From assembly GCA_907163375.1 (NCBI GenBank), contig CAJQUW010001624.1:124001-188000 (forward strand): 64,000 nt of DNA. The letters run 5' to 3'. How positions within the stretch are numbered: the stretch's first letter is position 1; every line of letters starts with the position of its first letter. Both the position numbers and the translations under genes were made by a program. The notes under the pieces were generated by a model. That model saw nothing but the letters and a program-made list of their open reading frames with translations, made no database searches and had not been told where the DNA came from. Source of the DNA: Prostheceraeus crozeri (taxonomy: Eukaryota > Platyhelminthes > Polycladida > Euryleptidae). Shown in pieces: positions 36,886-48,574 of the stretch.

Positions 36886-38232
36886 TTCTGCAGGGAACGA
36901 GGCCAAAATGAGACTTTCACAGAATGATGTACACCCATGCCTACCATGAATCTGCACGTCTGCCGAGTTCTAGTCAGTTAGTTCTTCTTCTTGTTAGACG
37001 CAATCAAAGAAAATACATGTTAATCTAATGGGACGTACACTGTAAATCCCTCAATACCAATCACATACGAAGGATGCTTACCAAAATATTTTTTTGGTAT
37101 ATTTCTGTGTATATTTGTATGTTTTTCGTATGTTATTTCAAGTGTGGCATGCTTTACATACTAAAGCCATACCAACACAATTGTAAAAAGAAAGCATCAA
37201 TTATGGCTAAAGCATGTTGATTTAAGGCCTTTTGTCAATAAAGATCACACTAATGTTACTACTGTTTTGTAAGTAGTGAAATAATGACATTCAAGAATCA
37301 TACTTTCAATACTGAATTCGATTTTAATACATGTAAGTCTAAGGCATTTCATGAATGATAAATAAGTATTCAACCATCAACAATTATGCATTACGTAATT
37401 TTGAAATTCAGCATATTATCAATCCGAAATAAAAACATTATAATTTATGAACGCAAAAGTAGTTAACTCGTATTAACGTATTAACGTAGTTAACTCGTTA
37501 CGTATTAACAACTCGTATTTCATTGTAAAACAGCCAATCACAGATAGAATAGTTCGTATCGTTACATAGCAATCCTATACAAAAGTAAGTCAGATTTCGT
37601 ATGAAAAACATACCAGATCTCTGTAAGCATACGAGAATCTCGTTTCAGATGTCAGTTTCAAATTGTATGTAATTTTCGTATCCAGCGATTTACAGTGTAG
37701 ATCGCAGTATTTGGTTAAAATCAAATATGTTATATTTCCTACTATCAACTGAAAAATACTATGTCTACTGCCACAATTTTCGGCAGGATATGTCTTCAGG
37801 TAATTTCCTATCATACTCATGGACACATATCTATGAGGCTACACACATTCAGATTTGGCAAGCCTACTACTGTCAGCAAACACCAACATTTTAGCTCACA
37901 TTATCCACATTGAACCACATTCTCGCAAACATAGTCGATCATAGCCATGATAATATCACATGGGCTACATATAATGGGAAATGACCTGAAGACATATCAT
38001 GTCGAAAATTATGGCTTTAGATTTATTACTTTTCAGGTAATAAGAGAAGACAAAGAAAATTTCATTTTAACCAAAAACTGCAATGTACGTCCCATTGGAT
38101 GTGTTTTTCTTTGATTGCGTCTAACAAGAAGAGGAAATAACTAGAACTCGACAGACGTGCAGATTCATGGTAGGTTTAGGGTGCACATAATTATGAGAAA
38201 TTCTCATTTTCGGCCTCAATTCCTAGAGAAAC
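36886..38232. mobile_element. Foldback (long-TIR) element, long copy with nested MITE
   Basis: The arms are about 36886-37037 and 38075-38232. They share GAGTTTCTGCAGGGAACGAGG-type termini and the TCTGCCGAGTTCTAGT and TAATGGGACGTAC-like blocks. It is the same family as 32330-32775 but with a longer centre that itself contains shorter inverted stretches (ATATGTCTTCAGGT near 37789 and ACCTGAAGACATAT near 37984). The left arm is interrupted by the MITE at 37038-37697. No coding sequence seen. Confidence 0.72.
37038..37697. mobile_element. TA-flanked mariner-type MITE, second copy (no Gypsy)
   Basis: It begins CACTGTAAATCCCTC at 37038 and ends GCGATTTACAGTG at 37697, with TA at 37036-37037 and 37698-37699. 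It is inverted relative to the copy at 2931-9993 and about 330 bp shorter. The junction that the Gypsy element occupies in the first copy reads uninterrupted here (complement GTTTTTCATACGAAATCTG). Confidence 0.82.
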
Positions 38233-38780
38233 TAGTTCTGGCTGCCGCACTACAAGGCAGAAGCTTTCGAACACACGTGTCTCGAACTTCAAACTCTTCG
38301 ATCTTTACAAAACAGGCCAAGCTATCTGCTGATGAAATGAGTATATATTTCAGAATGCTAAATGGCAAGAATGTTATTTCATCAGATTCTACCGACAATA
38401 GTGTTTCAATATCATCCTCTGACGCTAACGGAATATGAGATGCAATGTTGCCTTACCAGCCTGAATAAGGGAAACGAAAGACCCGATGGTATCCTGTACT
38501 GGTGTCTAGGCTACTGCCTACTGGTGCCTATTGTGTTAATAAGTATTATCGACTAGCTATGGTAGACATGAACCTCGCCTACGGCTCGTTTTATAACCCA
38601 TCACGCCAAAGTCAGTCAAAAAAAAGTAGTATAAATCTCGAAAGCTAACTATACAGCTATACATAACAGACATCTTGAAAATTTGATAAGTGCATCGGCA
38701 CCATGATCAAAAGTGACTCGTTTTGAATAGCAAATAATATCTCCATGAGTATTTCTTAATTAGTTGACTTGACTGTAATC
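38233..38780. other. No gene seen
   Basis: No recognised feature. Confidence 0.5.
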
Positions 38781-38789
38781 AGTGAAGCA

Positions 38790-40110
38790 ATTTGATTCTT
38801 TTCTGTCTTCAAAATTGCATAATCAAAAATCACAGGTGCCTTCAGGGTCAAAAAATTGAAAAATTTTATTTTCATGCGTCGATGTATGAGATCGACAAAT
38901 ACACGTCCAGTCTTCAACCAACCTTTTACAGCACTTATAGAGTGCTCCTTGAATGGGGAACCAATCGAGAGTTTACTGCTTTGTTTTCATTTGCTATTTC
39001 AATACCGACGACAGCAAATAATAAATGGGGTCAGACAGTAGGACAGTGCATTTCAGCTTCAGTGCCCAAATCATTCTCCAACCGATCAATCAGAAAAATG
39101 CGTCATCGGTAGTAGCCACGTTCGTACGACACATTTCCAACATCATCAGTTTCGTGGAGAGAGAAGAAAGAAGTTGTTTTCTGGGTCTAGAAAGGCTGTT
39201 CTGTACGGAGAATTCTATCACTACTAAAGATAGTCTTCTCTTATTCTACAGCACCATACCATTGATTGACAATGAATAACCGATGATGAGAAAGCAAAGC
39301 AAATTTCCGACATTATTCGTAAAGCAACTCTCAACATCAATTAGCCAAGCAGCTTCAGCTACAAGCTATTCTTACGGTTATGTTCACAATGTAGTGAGAC
39401 ATGATCTAGGGCTCTTTCTTAACAAATTGCAAGTAACACAAGAGCTACACGAAGAAGATTGCGAGACAGCATGTGTAAGAGTTTACTGCAAAAATCCTGC
39501 GAAGATAAAGACTTCTTCGATAAAATTATTTTTTCGGACGTATGCTATGGGCCGCTTGGTCTCCTGATCTTTCCCTTTTGTACTTTTTGTGTTTGGGGAT
39601 TCTTGAAAAATAAAGTGTTTTCCTCACAATCGAGAAGTTTACAACAGCTGATAGACAGCATTTCATCATCAAGTTCAGAAATCACCTCTGAAATGTGCCG
39701 CAATGCCATCAGGTCGTTGCGAAAACAACTCCAACAGTGCCTTGACAATCGTGGTAAGACTGTCGAACAATGACTTTATTTTGAAATTTCCTTCTTTTGG
39801 TTTGAAAAATTTAGGATCTAGATACATTAAAGCTTGAGAAAAGTGGAGTTTTACCGAAAGTTTTCATTTATAATTGAAATGCTCTATGGAGAGGAGGTAA
39901 TTACATGTATATGAAATGCATGTATTTTTATCGGTTAAAATATCTAATTGGATTTAATTTGAATTTGGAAAATTAAATAAGTCGATGCTACAATTTTATG
40001 TTTTATTCATTAAATTTATGATTTTGGTAAATACTTTATTCTTATATGCACCCTCTAGGAGGTATTGAACTCTATTATATTTGACCATTAAACCTTACAG
40101 CGACTTTATG
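38790..40110 (+). pseudogene. Degenerate Tc1/mariner-superfamily transposase element
   Basis: The frame at 39283-39567 holds a helix-turn-helix-like region ending DLGLFLNKLQVTQELHEEDC. The next frame (39459-39773) has KDFFDKIIFSD, the first catalytic Asp region, then VWGFLKNKVFSSQ and a carboxyl part EITSEMCRNAIRSLRKQLQQ. This order matches mariner-like transposases of the type whose amino end is a DUF4817-like domain. The segment between the first Asp and the WGFLK block, with the second catalytic Asp, is deleted, and frames shift, so it is dead. The right terminus ATGATCACCCTGTA near 40110 looks like the element end; no left end was found. Confidence 0.72.
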
Positions 40111-40208
40111 ATCACCCTGTATTGCGAGAATGAACAAAAAAGTGTAAACAGAAATTAGGTTGTATCAGCATTATCACAGCATAAAATAGAACTTGAAAAC
40201 AAACTCAC

Positions 40209-40338
40209 TTTCTCATTATAATCTTTCTCTATTGCACTGAGAGTTAAGCGGATGATTTCTTCTTTGAGGGATTCCGACATGTCTTGGGCAATTATCAAAG
40301 CTCCTTGATAGTGCTTGGATGGCGGCGTTTGTTGATAC
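40209..40338 (-). CDS. Host exon: start of dynein-light-chain-like domain, TAL-like gene
   Basis: Minus-strand exon of 130 nt bounded by TTTTTCTCAG and GTGAGTTTG. It enters in phase 2 and leaves in phase 0. It encodes YQQTPPSKHYQGALIIAQ followed by DMSESLKEEIIRL and SAIEKDYNEK. This aligns with the opening strand and first helix of dynein light chains (DYNLL consensus AVIKNADMSEEMQQ, then ALEKYNIEK). In flatworm TAL proteins a domain of this kind follows the EF-hands, after a proline-containing linker, as here. The preceding exon (47038-47174) exits in phase 2, which fits. The rest of the domain is not securely located; 20939-21127 is a weak candidate. A stand-alone dynein light chain gene is the alternative. 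Confidence 0.65.
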
Positions 40339-40849
40339 CTGAGAAAAAGTGATAGTGAATGAATGATCTGAACAATACATTCATGAAACAATCTTTAAGT
40401 CAACAACTCTCTTATGTCGAACAGTTTGAGCATCATGACGGACCTGCTATCTTTTTCTATCTTAGCTTTAGCTATAAGTACGTCTTTCATAGGTAAATGG
40501 TTATCAATCAATACGATATTCAAAAGGCAGTAATGCCGTCCACAAGAACGTGAGATAAGAATGTGCTCTAGATTTTACGAATATTTAAACCCATTCAGAG
40601 ACTGTACACCTCTTTAGCATTCATTTTCTTCCAATTTGCCCAGTCACATTCATTTAAGTCCATAGACTTTTTAATAAATGTACTTTCTCTCTTCGTGTTG
40701 ACTTGAAATTGATTTGATAAGGAATAGTAAAACCATGTTTCATTGTACAAAAATTTGAATAATCACGCAAATTATAAGAACGGCATTTTTATATGAACAT
40801 TTTTAAAAGTAAATAAGTAAGTTAAGTAAGTAAGCAACATTATTATAGT

Positions 40850-41165
40850 CAGTGTTTTTTAAAGTTCTCCACGGGTCACATTCTGCACCGTGGAATGTTC
40901 GACTTGCACCGTGGATTTTGAACGTTTATCCGTTACATGTAATTAACTTCAAGACTTGAAAAGTCACCTTGCACACGCACATGCAGAATCGCTAGTAAAA
41001 TTCACTGCTAAGTGCTAAATGTTATACTGCATTCATGACTTCTGTTTTTGCTCATAAATTCTGAGTGCGTTAGGCGTACACTAATGAAAGTCGATCTTGA
41101 GACGATTTGAGTGTGACCTGTGGGAATGATCAGATGACCCGTAGCAAAAACCTTAGAAAACCCTG
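40850..41165. mobile_element. Possible hAT-like MITE
   Basis: The left end CAGTGTTTTTTAAAGTTC and the inverted right end CAGGGTTTTCTAAGG are similar, and both are followed inward by ACGGGTCA. CAGGGTTTT-like termini are common among hAT elements. TTATAG occurs just outside both ends (about 40843 and 41166), a partial target duplication. No ORF. Confidence 0.45.
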
Positions 41166-41797
41166 TTATAGCAATTATTATTAGTAACATCATTGTAACC
41201 AGCACGTATGTACATTGTACATGCATGCGGTTTCAGTGAGACGTCCCGAAACTGACATTTGATTTTATAGGCACGGTGGTTGACACAATCACCGATGTTA
41301 AAAGCATCGCTTATGTTTAACTTTACTCATACTTTTGTTTAAACTTGAATAAATAGCATAAGTACTAAGAAAAACAAAGACAAATGTAATTGTAAACTGT
41401 GCGAAGACAGTGGACCTAAAAATATGAGTAGTGATAGATAAAATTGCTTATAACTCTGAACGCAAAATTTGTCATAGAATTACATTGGTCAAACTTGTCG
41501 GCCTTTAAAGTTGCGGTGTGATGAACATACATGTAGACGCAGTTTGAACTGTTAAGATCGTAAAAGTGCATTGTCTGAATATGGTTTCAATGACCAATCC
41601 GATAGGGTGATGAACATTGATAATTTCCAGGTTTCTGTCCTAAACAGACAAACAAATTCGAGCCAACTAAAATGGTCGAAGGACACTTCATAACGTTGAA
41701 CAAGCCGCAAATCAACTGCAAGCATGAACTGATCTAACGAATCGTCACTGCCGCCCAATTATTTTTATATTTGATCCAATTACCTGTGTACTTACTT

Positions 41798-41836
41798 TCC
41801 CCTTGAGACTGTCCACTGTGACGAAACGCGTCGGGA
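41798..41836 (+). ncRNA. Hammerhead-like retroelement end, variant core
   Basis: TCCC (41798-41801), CTTGAGA (41802-41808), a GTC/GAC stem, GAAA (41823-41826), ACGCGT then C and GGGA (41833-41836) are arranged like stem I, core, stem II, GAAA, minimal stem III and stem I of a hammerhead. The core is CTTGAGA, not the canonical CTGANGA. GAAACGCGTCGGG is common at Penelope-like ends. Probably an inactive terminal fragment. Confidence 0.4.
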
Positions 41837-42240
41837 TCATTATTTTGATAAATAAAAATCGTCTATAAATTGAGGGAGAGATATATTTTTGTCTTGCATC
41901 GCGGAAAATTGGAAAATGAACCTCACGCATAAGACAACGAATGAACTGACTGAATTGAGATTTTTGGTCAGCTGCAGACAAAGTAATTGAAATTTCAAAA
42001 GTTACGACTTTCCGTACGATAAATTGCTTAAATTTAGGCAAAAAATTGAACAGTGTTTATATGCAATTAAATAGAAAAACTGAAGCAGAATCACAAAATG
42101 TTTTTTGATATGTACCGTACATTCAATAAGGGTGTAAAGAATTGAATGGCTGGATCTACAAAATTGACCAAATTGAAAAAAATGCGAGAGGCAGATAGCT
42201 TGCAGATTGTACCCCAGATAATGTCTATCATATAATGATT

Positions 42241-42605
42241 ATGATTATGTTGTAAGCCTTGTTGCTGATTGCTGAATAAAACATTTGATGGAATTACTTT
42301 ATTTTATTAGTTTTTCAAAACAATATTTCGGAGTTACGACTCCATTCTCAAGTTTTATAAGGATAGAAAAAAAGACTAAGCTAGAAATACAAAAAAGGAT
42401 TTGATCTCCTCTTTTTTTATTTAGCTAGCTTAGTCTTTTCTATCCTTATAAAAGTTGAGAATGGAGTCATAACTCAGAAATATTGTTTTGAAAAACTAAT
42501 AAAATAAAGTAATTCCATCAAATATTTGATTCAGCAAGGCTTACAACATAATCACAATCAACTTAAAATTCCATCGAAATGCTGCTTAAGGAAAATTACG
42601 TTTTA
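42241..42605. mobile_element. Foldback insertion with 16-bp target duplication
   Basis: CTATCATATAATGATT at 42225-42240 is repeated at 42606-42621, so the 365 bp between were inserted. Most of the insert is a palindrome: left arm to about 42400, right arm about 42413-42562, with ATTACTTTATTTTATTAG and TTATAAGGATAG in both. Each arm contains a GGAGT-CGTA-ACTCC-like hairpin followed by GAAA, and CTTGAGA (left arm, minus strand), like the motif at 41802. A long TSD plus terminal palindrome suggests a Penelope-type or retrozyme insertion rather than a DNA transposon. Confidence 0.65.
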
Positions 42606-42621
42606 CTATCATATAATGATT

Positions 42622-44979
42622 AACGAATGTTATGAATAGCCTCACTATGCATCTGAAATAAATTGTGAAGCTCTAATATGAATCCACGGAGTCAAGATTG
42701 TACAATTGTTTTGATTAAACAATAATTGCTACCTCTGGGTGATTTTTACGGATAAATCATGATAACTTTATATTTTCTGGTAGTACTTCTCGTCTAGCAT
42801 CAATTTTACTTCTTTTATTCAATAACCGACTTATCATTATCATAATAATATTGATTCATCTGAAGAGTTCAGTATATTTCAAACTTTCGCTTAATACAGC
42901 TGTGTCATCCACAACAAATGATGCAAGAGTAGCCTGCTGAGCATGTGCTCGACAAGCTAATTTGCTTCAAAATGAGCATTTGTGAAGCACCTTACGTGTC
43001 ACTTGCTGAAGCAAAGTAAAAGACATATAGACCATATGTAGGCCTAGGCCTACTTAAGTAGCTTCAGAGCCAAATCAAAACTTCTGCATGTTATAGCAAC
43101 TATGAAAATGCATAAGGACAAAAGAGCGATAATTTGCATTATTTTGGTTTTATCGAGTCACTGTTTTTGGCAAATTTAGAGAATTATCTGTTTGGCGGCA
43201 CGAACACCCACTAGCTTATAACTATCTGGAAATCCCATTTCTTGACATTAATGAAAGCTGGTATATTGCATGATTTAAGCTTGCTAAAAGTTGGTAAAAG
43301 TCATGCAATGAAGGCTTTATTGCATCAACATTTTAGCCACGACAGTACGTCAAAGTGCCGTGGAGTGCATTTTGCGCCCCGTACGAACCGCTAAGCACCG
43401 ACACACTTTTCAGTATCTCAAGGTTCATGGTGACTTAACGTGAAGTTCCAGTTCTTGGCTGATGACTTAGCGTTAAATTGAATACAAAAGTTTTCTATCA
43501 AGATGGAAATTAAAAGCCAAGCTGTTGATTATAGTCTTTATTATTTAAATTTTCACCGATATTTCCATCTTGATAGAAAACTTCTGAATAATGCTGCTTA
43601 AAGAATGATGCTGAGAATTATATTTTAACTGGATATGATCGAAAAGTAGGCGTTATAGAAAGTGACAAATCATGTATGATTTGTGCATTGATCATGCATG
43701 ATTTTCGAACATGACTTTGCACTAAATGGCCGGCCATACCCTTTGACAGAAAGGGTCTTCACGATGAACAAATACTACGCTACTTGTTAGTTAATATACA
43801 GTATTAACAGACTACACGACTCAGTAATGTCCTAGATCAATTGTCATGGCTGCAGCTAAGTTGTCACCATTCATCCATTCCGAAGAACTCATCATGAAGT
43901 CTTTTCTTTCTCGTGTTCATACTGACTGAAAACTTTTATGTTGAATCGTGTCATGTTACCATTGAGAATGGGTTAACTGCACTCCTCTAGACTGTTATTC
44001 AAAAGGAGAGAAGATCATAGGCGAAGTAAGATAGATGAACCTCAGGGAAGCGCATTTTGTGAAACACTTAGTCCTACTAATCATCTACCGCACAGGCGAC
44101 TACATTTTGCGAGTACTTCGATCTGTCAAAGTTGCAATGTTTGACTTTATGACGAATTATGTAGTACAAAAATCATCTAAGAAATCGAACAATTTTCGTG
44201 CGTGCAGTGGAATGGAGATTATTCCATTCGGGCACATCGCTTTTTTCACAAAGCAGCAACAGAAATGATCCTTCAATAACAATAATTAATTAACATGAAT
44301 AGCTGTTGTAGCTTTTGTGATTTGTCGACTATAAAAGATACAAAGCATTCTTCAATGCTAAAGTATCAAAGCTTTAGGCCAACATTCTCGATTATCTTTG
44401 TTTGAGATTAGCCTTATAACATAGCATTTCTAGAAGAAATACCATTACAAAAATAGATACATCTCATGAGGAAGTGCATTCAAGCTGAAGTAAGATAAAA
44501 ACTGTCAAACAATTATATCCCACCGCCAATAATGGAAAAATTATTATGCATAGATCTTTGATTGCTTTTGTGTTTTAAGTTAGCTACAGGTCATGCATGG
44601 TCGAGAATGTCGTTGAGCGTTGTGAGATATGAACAGTTAATTGAATTTTTGACTTTGCGATTGTGGCTATAAGGGATGCAGGCATGGTAATTTCGCTTTG
44701 ATTGCATTGTTCTCCTTCCGATTCTATTTGATTTGTTGCGTAACAATTATGTGAAACTGAACTGTCAACGACGATGAAGATCATCCGGCAAATGCCAAAA
44801 TGTACCAAAATAAAATTCATTGTGAATATCAAACATTTTAAAGGTATTTTACAGCATTTTTAGATTTTCACCGTATATTATATTAAATTGTACATATACA
44901 CACAATTGTGGTTCACCTATTCGACAGGGTCATTCCATCGGCACGTAGATATCATGGATTTTAGTCATTTCATACACAG
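42622..44979. other. No gene seen; contains one perfect hairpin
   Basis: AT-rich. The plus-strand frame at 44035-44268 matches nothing. A 23-bp perfect inverted repeat is listed separately. Confidence 0.5.
43488..43583. repeat. Perfect 23-bp inverted repeat with 50-bp loop
   Basis: The sequence at 43488-43510, with core TTTTCTATCAAGATGGAAAT, is exactly inverted at 43561-43583. Perfection over 23 bp implies a recent origin. It could be a small foldback or the tip of a MITE. Confidence 0.8.
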
Positions 44980-44987
44980 GTTGTTTC

Positions 44988-45629
44988 CATAGAGTAGGTG
45001 TATTAGGTAGAGTGGTAACTCCGCATTTATTAAATCCTCAATATGTATACACTTTTGATTTTATTAAATGAACTCAAGGGAGATACAGTCGGAATTGTTT
45101 CAAAATGTGAGATATACACTTTATGCAGTCTTGAAGAAATTACAACGGAATTGACTGATCATGATAGCAAAGCAGAAGGAAGCAATATTATTCTACAGAT
45201 TGTCGTGTCATGACAGCATTGGAGAGGTAATATTTGTTAAATTGGCAACTCGATGACCTGCTGTTGCTTTCATGAATTAGAAATATGAAATTTCAGCCAA
45301 GAAAGCATAATAGGATGTTGACTTTTTCATGAAGACTTCCATTATAAAACGGATATTGAAATTCCCTAGATAATCAGCTTAGTCACGATGCTTATTAGCA
45401 AATATTCATTCCTTTTGATATCCAACTAGTTGCATACTACTTACATAGAGGAGTCATCTCGGTTGTATATAAATTTGCAAATTTTTAGCTTTTTCAAAAC
45501 TGCTCAAATAATTTTTTGGAACTCAGGAGCGTTATCTCCGCAAAAAACTGAATCTTTTCATAAAGAAATTTCCACTGTATACGGATACTTTTTTGAGTAG
45601 ACACTCTACCTATATATCGCTACTCTATG
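44988..45629. mobile_element. hAT-like MITE with perfect 8-bp target duplication
   Basis: GTTGTTTC occurs exactly at 44980-44987 and 45630-45637. Just inside, CATAGAGTAG begins the element and its complement ends it, and the match continues imperfectly to AGGTAGAGTG about 27 bp in. An 8-bp duplication with short inverted ends fits the hAT superfamily. The 642-bp body is AT-rich and non-coding, so it must have been moved in trans. Confidence 0.8.
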
Positions 45630-45637
45630 GTTGTTTC

Positions 45638-47037
45638 ATCAATGTCTGTGTCCAGAGTCAGAAGACATTGGAATCCCTGATAAAGCTCAAGGACATCACA
45701 GATTGATGACTATGAATTATTGAGTTAATTTATGTCTTTAGCCATCTATGGATGCATGATACTCTTGAGCGAATATCATCCACTTGTCGATGAAGTGAGC
45801 CACCACGATACACACTCATACAGCGATAAATAGGTGTGATCTTCTTTTGCCATCAATGTGTAAAACTTTGCTGTAGTTGTTCTCTAATGTTTTGGCGTGA
45901 CGTGCGACATGTACCTGAGAAGGCATGAAAATTCGCCGTGTAAATATTAAAAATAGTTTCTAAATAACAGCACCGGATTCGAAGAACTTGTTTTCTTGAG
46001 TATAATGTATGTTACATTACTGACCAGTAGATGGAAAGGAAATCAATGCTATCGAGTATCGATAATTCATTGTTCTTCAGTTATATTAATTCATTAACTT
46101 TATCAAGTATATCCGTATATGAATGCTTCATGATCGATTGTAGAGTTTTAAGTTTTGGTTAGTTTTGCGCGCTCTGTTTTGTTTCGTACAGTACAGCATG
46201 AAAAGTGCTATATTTACTATACAGTACGCATATGCACGTACAGTATGTAGCGGAAATCAACATATGTCAGAAATGCAATATTTGTGTCGCATCGTTTTAC
46301 ATGAAAGCGTTCCTCGATAGAAAAATTCACGCAATAATTGTCATTTTCAAAAATAAATTATCATCTAAATACGAGGAAATCATGTCAACTTACAAATCAG
46401 CCTTTGAAACGCCAATAGTGCTGCTGAAATCATCCAATGAAATTATCCCCCTGGCGCTCACTTCAAACATTGACATCCATCTCTGCCGAACAAGAAAATT
46501 TGTTGGAATATTTTAGTTTCAACATGTTTCTTTTCACATTCATTTTAGCAATTTAGCATTGAATTAGCATTGATGTTCATGTTGAATCATTTGATATCAC
46601 TAGAGCAACTCAAATACTGCAAAGTAGGTCTACTTAAAAGTGTTATAAAGTAAGGTAAAATTATAGAATCTAACATTAGCACTAGTCCAATTCAGAAGAT
46701 CTATCAAATGAGTTGTAGACTTAAGTCTATTATTAGAAAGACCTATCTGCAAACATGTTTGAAAGCGATCTTTGAAACACTATTCACACATTTCACTAAT
46801 CCTCAAGCGTCTTCAAATGTATGCATGTACATGCGAAACCGAGACAAGCTCAGTCAGTGCATTCTTCTGTAGAAAGGTTGTTCTCTATGTTAAGCCATTT
46901 ACTGTTGAGCTATTATCAAAATTCAGTTTTTTTCAAAGTTCAAGCGCAATTTGCAGGCGCTCTATGCATCGTGCTGAGATGGGAGTGTGATGCCAATAGA
47001 TTCGCTATCTGACGTGAAATGTCGAGAGAATCTTTAC
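45638..47037. other. No gene confirmed; intron of the TAL-like gene if that model is right
   Basis: A plus-strand 103-codon frame (46205-46516) resembles nothing I know. No other feature. Confidence 0.45.
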
Positions 47038-47174
47038 ATTGGCATTCCTTGTGCCAATGAGAGGTCTTTCTCAACTTCACTATTTGATAATTTGTAGCTT
47101 TCATTTTTATTCAGTATCACTTCAATAAATTTTAACCACATTATGGCACTACTCAGCAGGGCTAGTGGCGAGCG
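47038..47174 (-). CDS. Host exon: second EF-hand of TAL-like gene
   Basis: Minus-strand exon of 137 nt between TGTTGTCAG and GTAAAG, phase 0 to phase 2. It encodes WLKFIEVILNKNESYKLSNS followed by EVEKDL and AQGMP. The loop N-K-N-E-S-Y-K-L-S-N-S-E has oxygen-bearing residues at EF positions 1, 3, 5 and 9 and Glu at 12, with Leu at 8. Tyr replaces the usual Gly at 6, so calcium affinity may be reduced. It follows the first EF-hand exon only 221 bp away. Its exit phase fits the 40.3-kb exon. Without splicing the frame meets TAA two bases past the donor, so a terminal exon is possible. Confidence 0.6.
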
Positions 47175-47395
47175 CTGACAACAAACATCACTGCATAAAC
47201 ACATGAAAATATTATTAGCACTGAAGAATGGAAATTGCATGATAGAGAAATCACTCTAACCGCTACTAACGTTTTAGTCTGTTGGTACACATATACTATT
47301 TATGAAGCATTTTAGTGTGAGTCGTATTTTTCACAAAGTCGTGAATTTGTATTCATTAAGTAATATTACGGTTGCTTTAAATAGATTGCACTTAC

Positions 47396-47463
47396 CCGCA
47401 CGAAAGCAGGGTCATATTTTGAATCAATCATGAATTGTCGAAGTTCCTCTGCATAAATTCCTC
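47396..47463 (-). CDS. Host exon: second half of first EF-hand, TAL-like gene
   Basis: Minus-strand exon of 68 nt between TATCGTTTCAG and GTAAGT, phase 1 to phase 0. It encodes GIYAEELRQFMIDSKYDPAF then VR. With the 51.2-kb exon it completes the EF loop E-K-D-K-N-G-G-I-Y-A-E-E: Gly at 6, Ile at 8, Glu at 12, and acidic or amide residues at 1, 3 and 5. The helix after the loop (ELRQFM) is typical of calmodulin-family EF-hands. The strong donor and acceptor, with the phase match to both neighbours, make this the best-supported exon in the window. Confidence 0.75.
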
Positions 47464-48574
47464 CTGAAACGATAATTATACCAATTTTTGTCCAGTAAAT
47501 GATATTGAGAGACCTTTACAATAGAGATGTATCCGAGCAATAACCGCAGAGCACTACTCAGATCGGATCGAATTCACATTGTGAAATTACTTATCTCAGA
47601 AATCCGAAATAATCTGAGACTTTAGTAAGTTGCTTAATTTTTGGCGAACTATACAGCTGCCAAGGTAGACATTCTGATGCATGTGCTATTGAAGCTCCCA
47701 TACATCTAGGCAATGTATAATTTGAAAAATTCAATTTTATCATTTATCACATAAACTGCTATCAAAATTGCTGTTTACATGCATGATTTAATATGATCAT
47801 ATATCAGACATTATGAAATCCTGTTAATGTGATTTCTTTGACTCTGTCAGAAAGTAGAAAGTAGAAAGTGAGACTGTACACTTGTAGATACAATGATGCG
47901 AAGTCTACACCGAAATTCCGAGCCGATGATTACAAATATCAACAGCTCGGGTGCGGCTCAGTAAAACCGATATGTTCCTATAGATACTTGAATGTTTAGT
48001 GTGAACAGACTATAAAATGCTGTGTCACTTGATTATCGTCAATGATATCGTCTACATGTCGAATTTCAATTGTAGACTTTAAATCATTTTATGCAACTGG
48101 ACGAAGTCTATCCTAACATTAATATGACCCTCCTAATCTGCTGCATCTTCAAATGTTGAGTTTAAATGCTGAATTCTGAATACAAACTTGAAAGCGGAGA
48201 GTTTCATTTGCTTCGATATGACTGCTAACATTGAAACTGTCGTATCGCATCTGATCAGACTCGAATGCCACTCAATTTCGATCGCATCGGGTGATTGTTT
48301 CGGATTCTCGGATCTGAGGTGCATCTCTACTTTCTAACAAGGAGTGTTTTAAATGAGAGATTTACAATTAGCATATTCTGCTGATTTTGCGAGTATTCGA
48401 TAAGTGCTACGTTTTCGTCAGTTCGTCAGAGTTAATCCATCCGTAACAATTAAAAAAAGACTGCTTTTGAAGCACAAGAAGAGTTAGATATTAGGTTGCA
48501 TCCTCAGCTGAAATGGGCCCTTTCATCACGTCTCTCAACATTAACACAGCCTGCCACAAAATTGGATTCATCTG
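47464..48574. other. No gene seen
   Basis: Presumed intronic. AT-rich, without a recognised element. Confidence 0.45.

Noticed and set aside
46205-46516. Plus-strand 103-codon frame
   Set aside because: No similarity recognised, and it lies opposite to the intron of the minus-strand gene.
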